The notes beneath the pieces are model-generated. The model ran no database searches, was not told the origin of the DNA, and saw nothing but the letters and a program-made list of their open reading frames with translations. A stretch of DNA of 64,000 bases, taken from positions 2,405,501-2,469,500 of the forward strand of contig NC_014410.1 of the NCBI RefSeq assembly GCF_000145615.1. The letters are read 5' to 3'. Made by a program: the position numbers and the translations under genes. Below are positions 63,859 through 64,000 of this stretch, piece by piece. This DNA comes from Thermoanaerobacterium thermosaccharolyticum DSM 571. Lineage in GTDB: Bacteria > Bacillota > Thermoanaerobacteria > Thermoanaerobacterales > Thermoanaerobacteraceae. How positions within the stretch are numbered: position 1 is the stretch's first letter; each line of letters begins with the position of its first letter.

Positions 63859-64000
63859 ACACCTGCGTAGTGACCGCATTTTTATATGTGTAGATTGTCT
63901 TTTCAAGCACAAATAAGTGTGCCACTGAGCACGTAACCTTATCTTTGTTTAAACATTCTCGTTTAACGCTAGACAATCAGTCAATGCTGCCTATCTCTTT

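Noticed and set aside
63781-64000. IS200/IS605 element end
   Set aside because: A subterminal-type stem-loop is present, but no transposase or TnpB reading frame can be read in the visible part.

Overview
The window looks like chromosome from a low-GC, saccharolytic, anaerobic Firmicute, most like Thermoanaerobacterium or a close relative. That placement is inferred from AT-rich, strongly Shine-Dalgarno-led genes, pectin and uronate catabolism, L-lactate dehydrogenase, T-box control and nickel uptake, not from a database match. There are no rRNA or tRNA genes, no CRISPR array and no intact prophage.

Layout. 1-7.1 kb, minus strand: a pectin/uronate block (GH28, two sugar ABC permeases, GH105, a LacI regulator, uxaC). 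The transporter's solute-binding protein survives only as a 3' remnant. 7.2-14.4 kb: a PIN toxin/antitoxin pair with a hairpin over the toxin start, LysM and PPC-domain proteins, a tandem pair of FAD oxidoreductases, ldh and a DUF881 protein. 14.5-20.1 kb: acetyltransferase and DedA, then a three-gene GalT-like / maltokinase-like / GT4 operon with a consensus promoter and LacI-type operators. 20.1-21.0 kb: a holin-like type I toxin locus and a palindromic MITE-like element. 21-25.6 kb: exchanger, flavin reductase, Band7/NfeD, GH4. 25.6-28.9 kb: a decay zone (permease stub, esterase stub, frameshifted transposase, frameshifted and truncated LevR-type regulator). 29-37 kb: HepT/MntA, oleate hydratase, TetR, LarA-family, a large beta-CASP nuclease, FAH. 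37-43 kb: T-box and DAHP synthase, a ParE/Phd pair, TrmL, MATE, DinB. 43.3-46.3 kb: ArsR/CadA metal resistance, then a compact locus of two tiny membrane peptides and a convergent small RNA. 46.3-53.2 kb: class A beta-lactamase-like protein, a fused cobalamin-enzyme reactivator, NikR with NikMNQO. 53.2-61.5 kb: MFS, a Fst/par-like antisense locus, TetR plus old-yellow-enzyme, ECF sigma/anti-sigma, an IS1182-type element in a GNAT remnant. 61.5-64 kb: hydroxyacid dehydrogenase and UxaA large subunit.

Common threads. Pectin degradation (GH28, GH105, GH4 with the CHEV motif) feeds uronate catabolism (UxaC, UxaA); the GH105 and uxaC promoters share the 9-mer CACGTTAAC, a likely LacI-regulator site. 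Nickel uptake (NikR-NikMNQO) could serve the nickel-dependent LarA-family protein. The most unusual content is small: three separate loci carry tiny peptides, extended -10 promoters (TGNTATAAT) facing each other, SD-sequestering leader hairpins and antisense transcripts. All look like type I toxin-antitoxin modules. The one at 54.5 kb copies the architecture of enterococcal par/Fst (direct repeats, shared bidirectional terminator) but has a different coding sequence.
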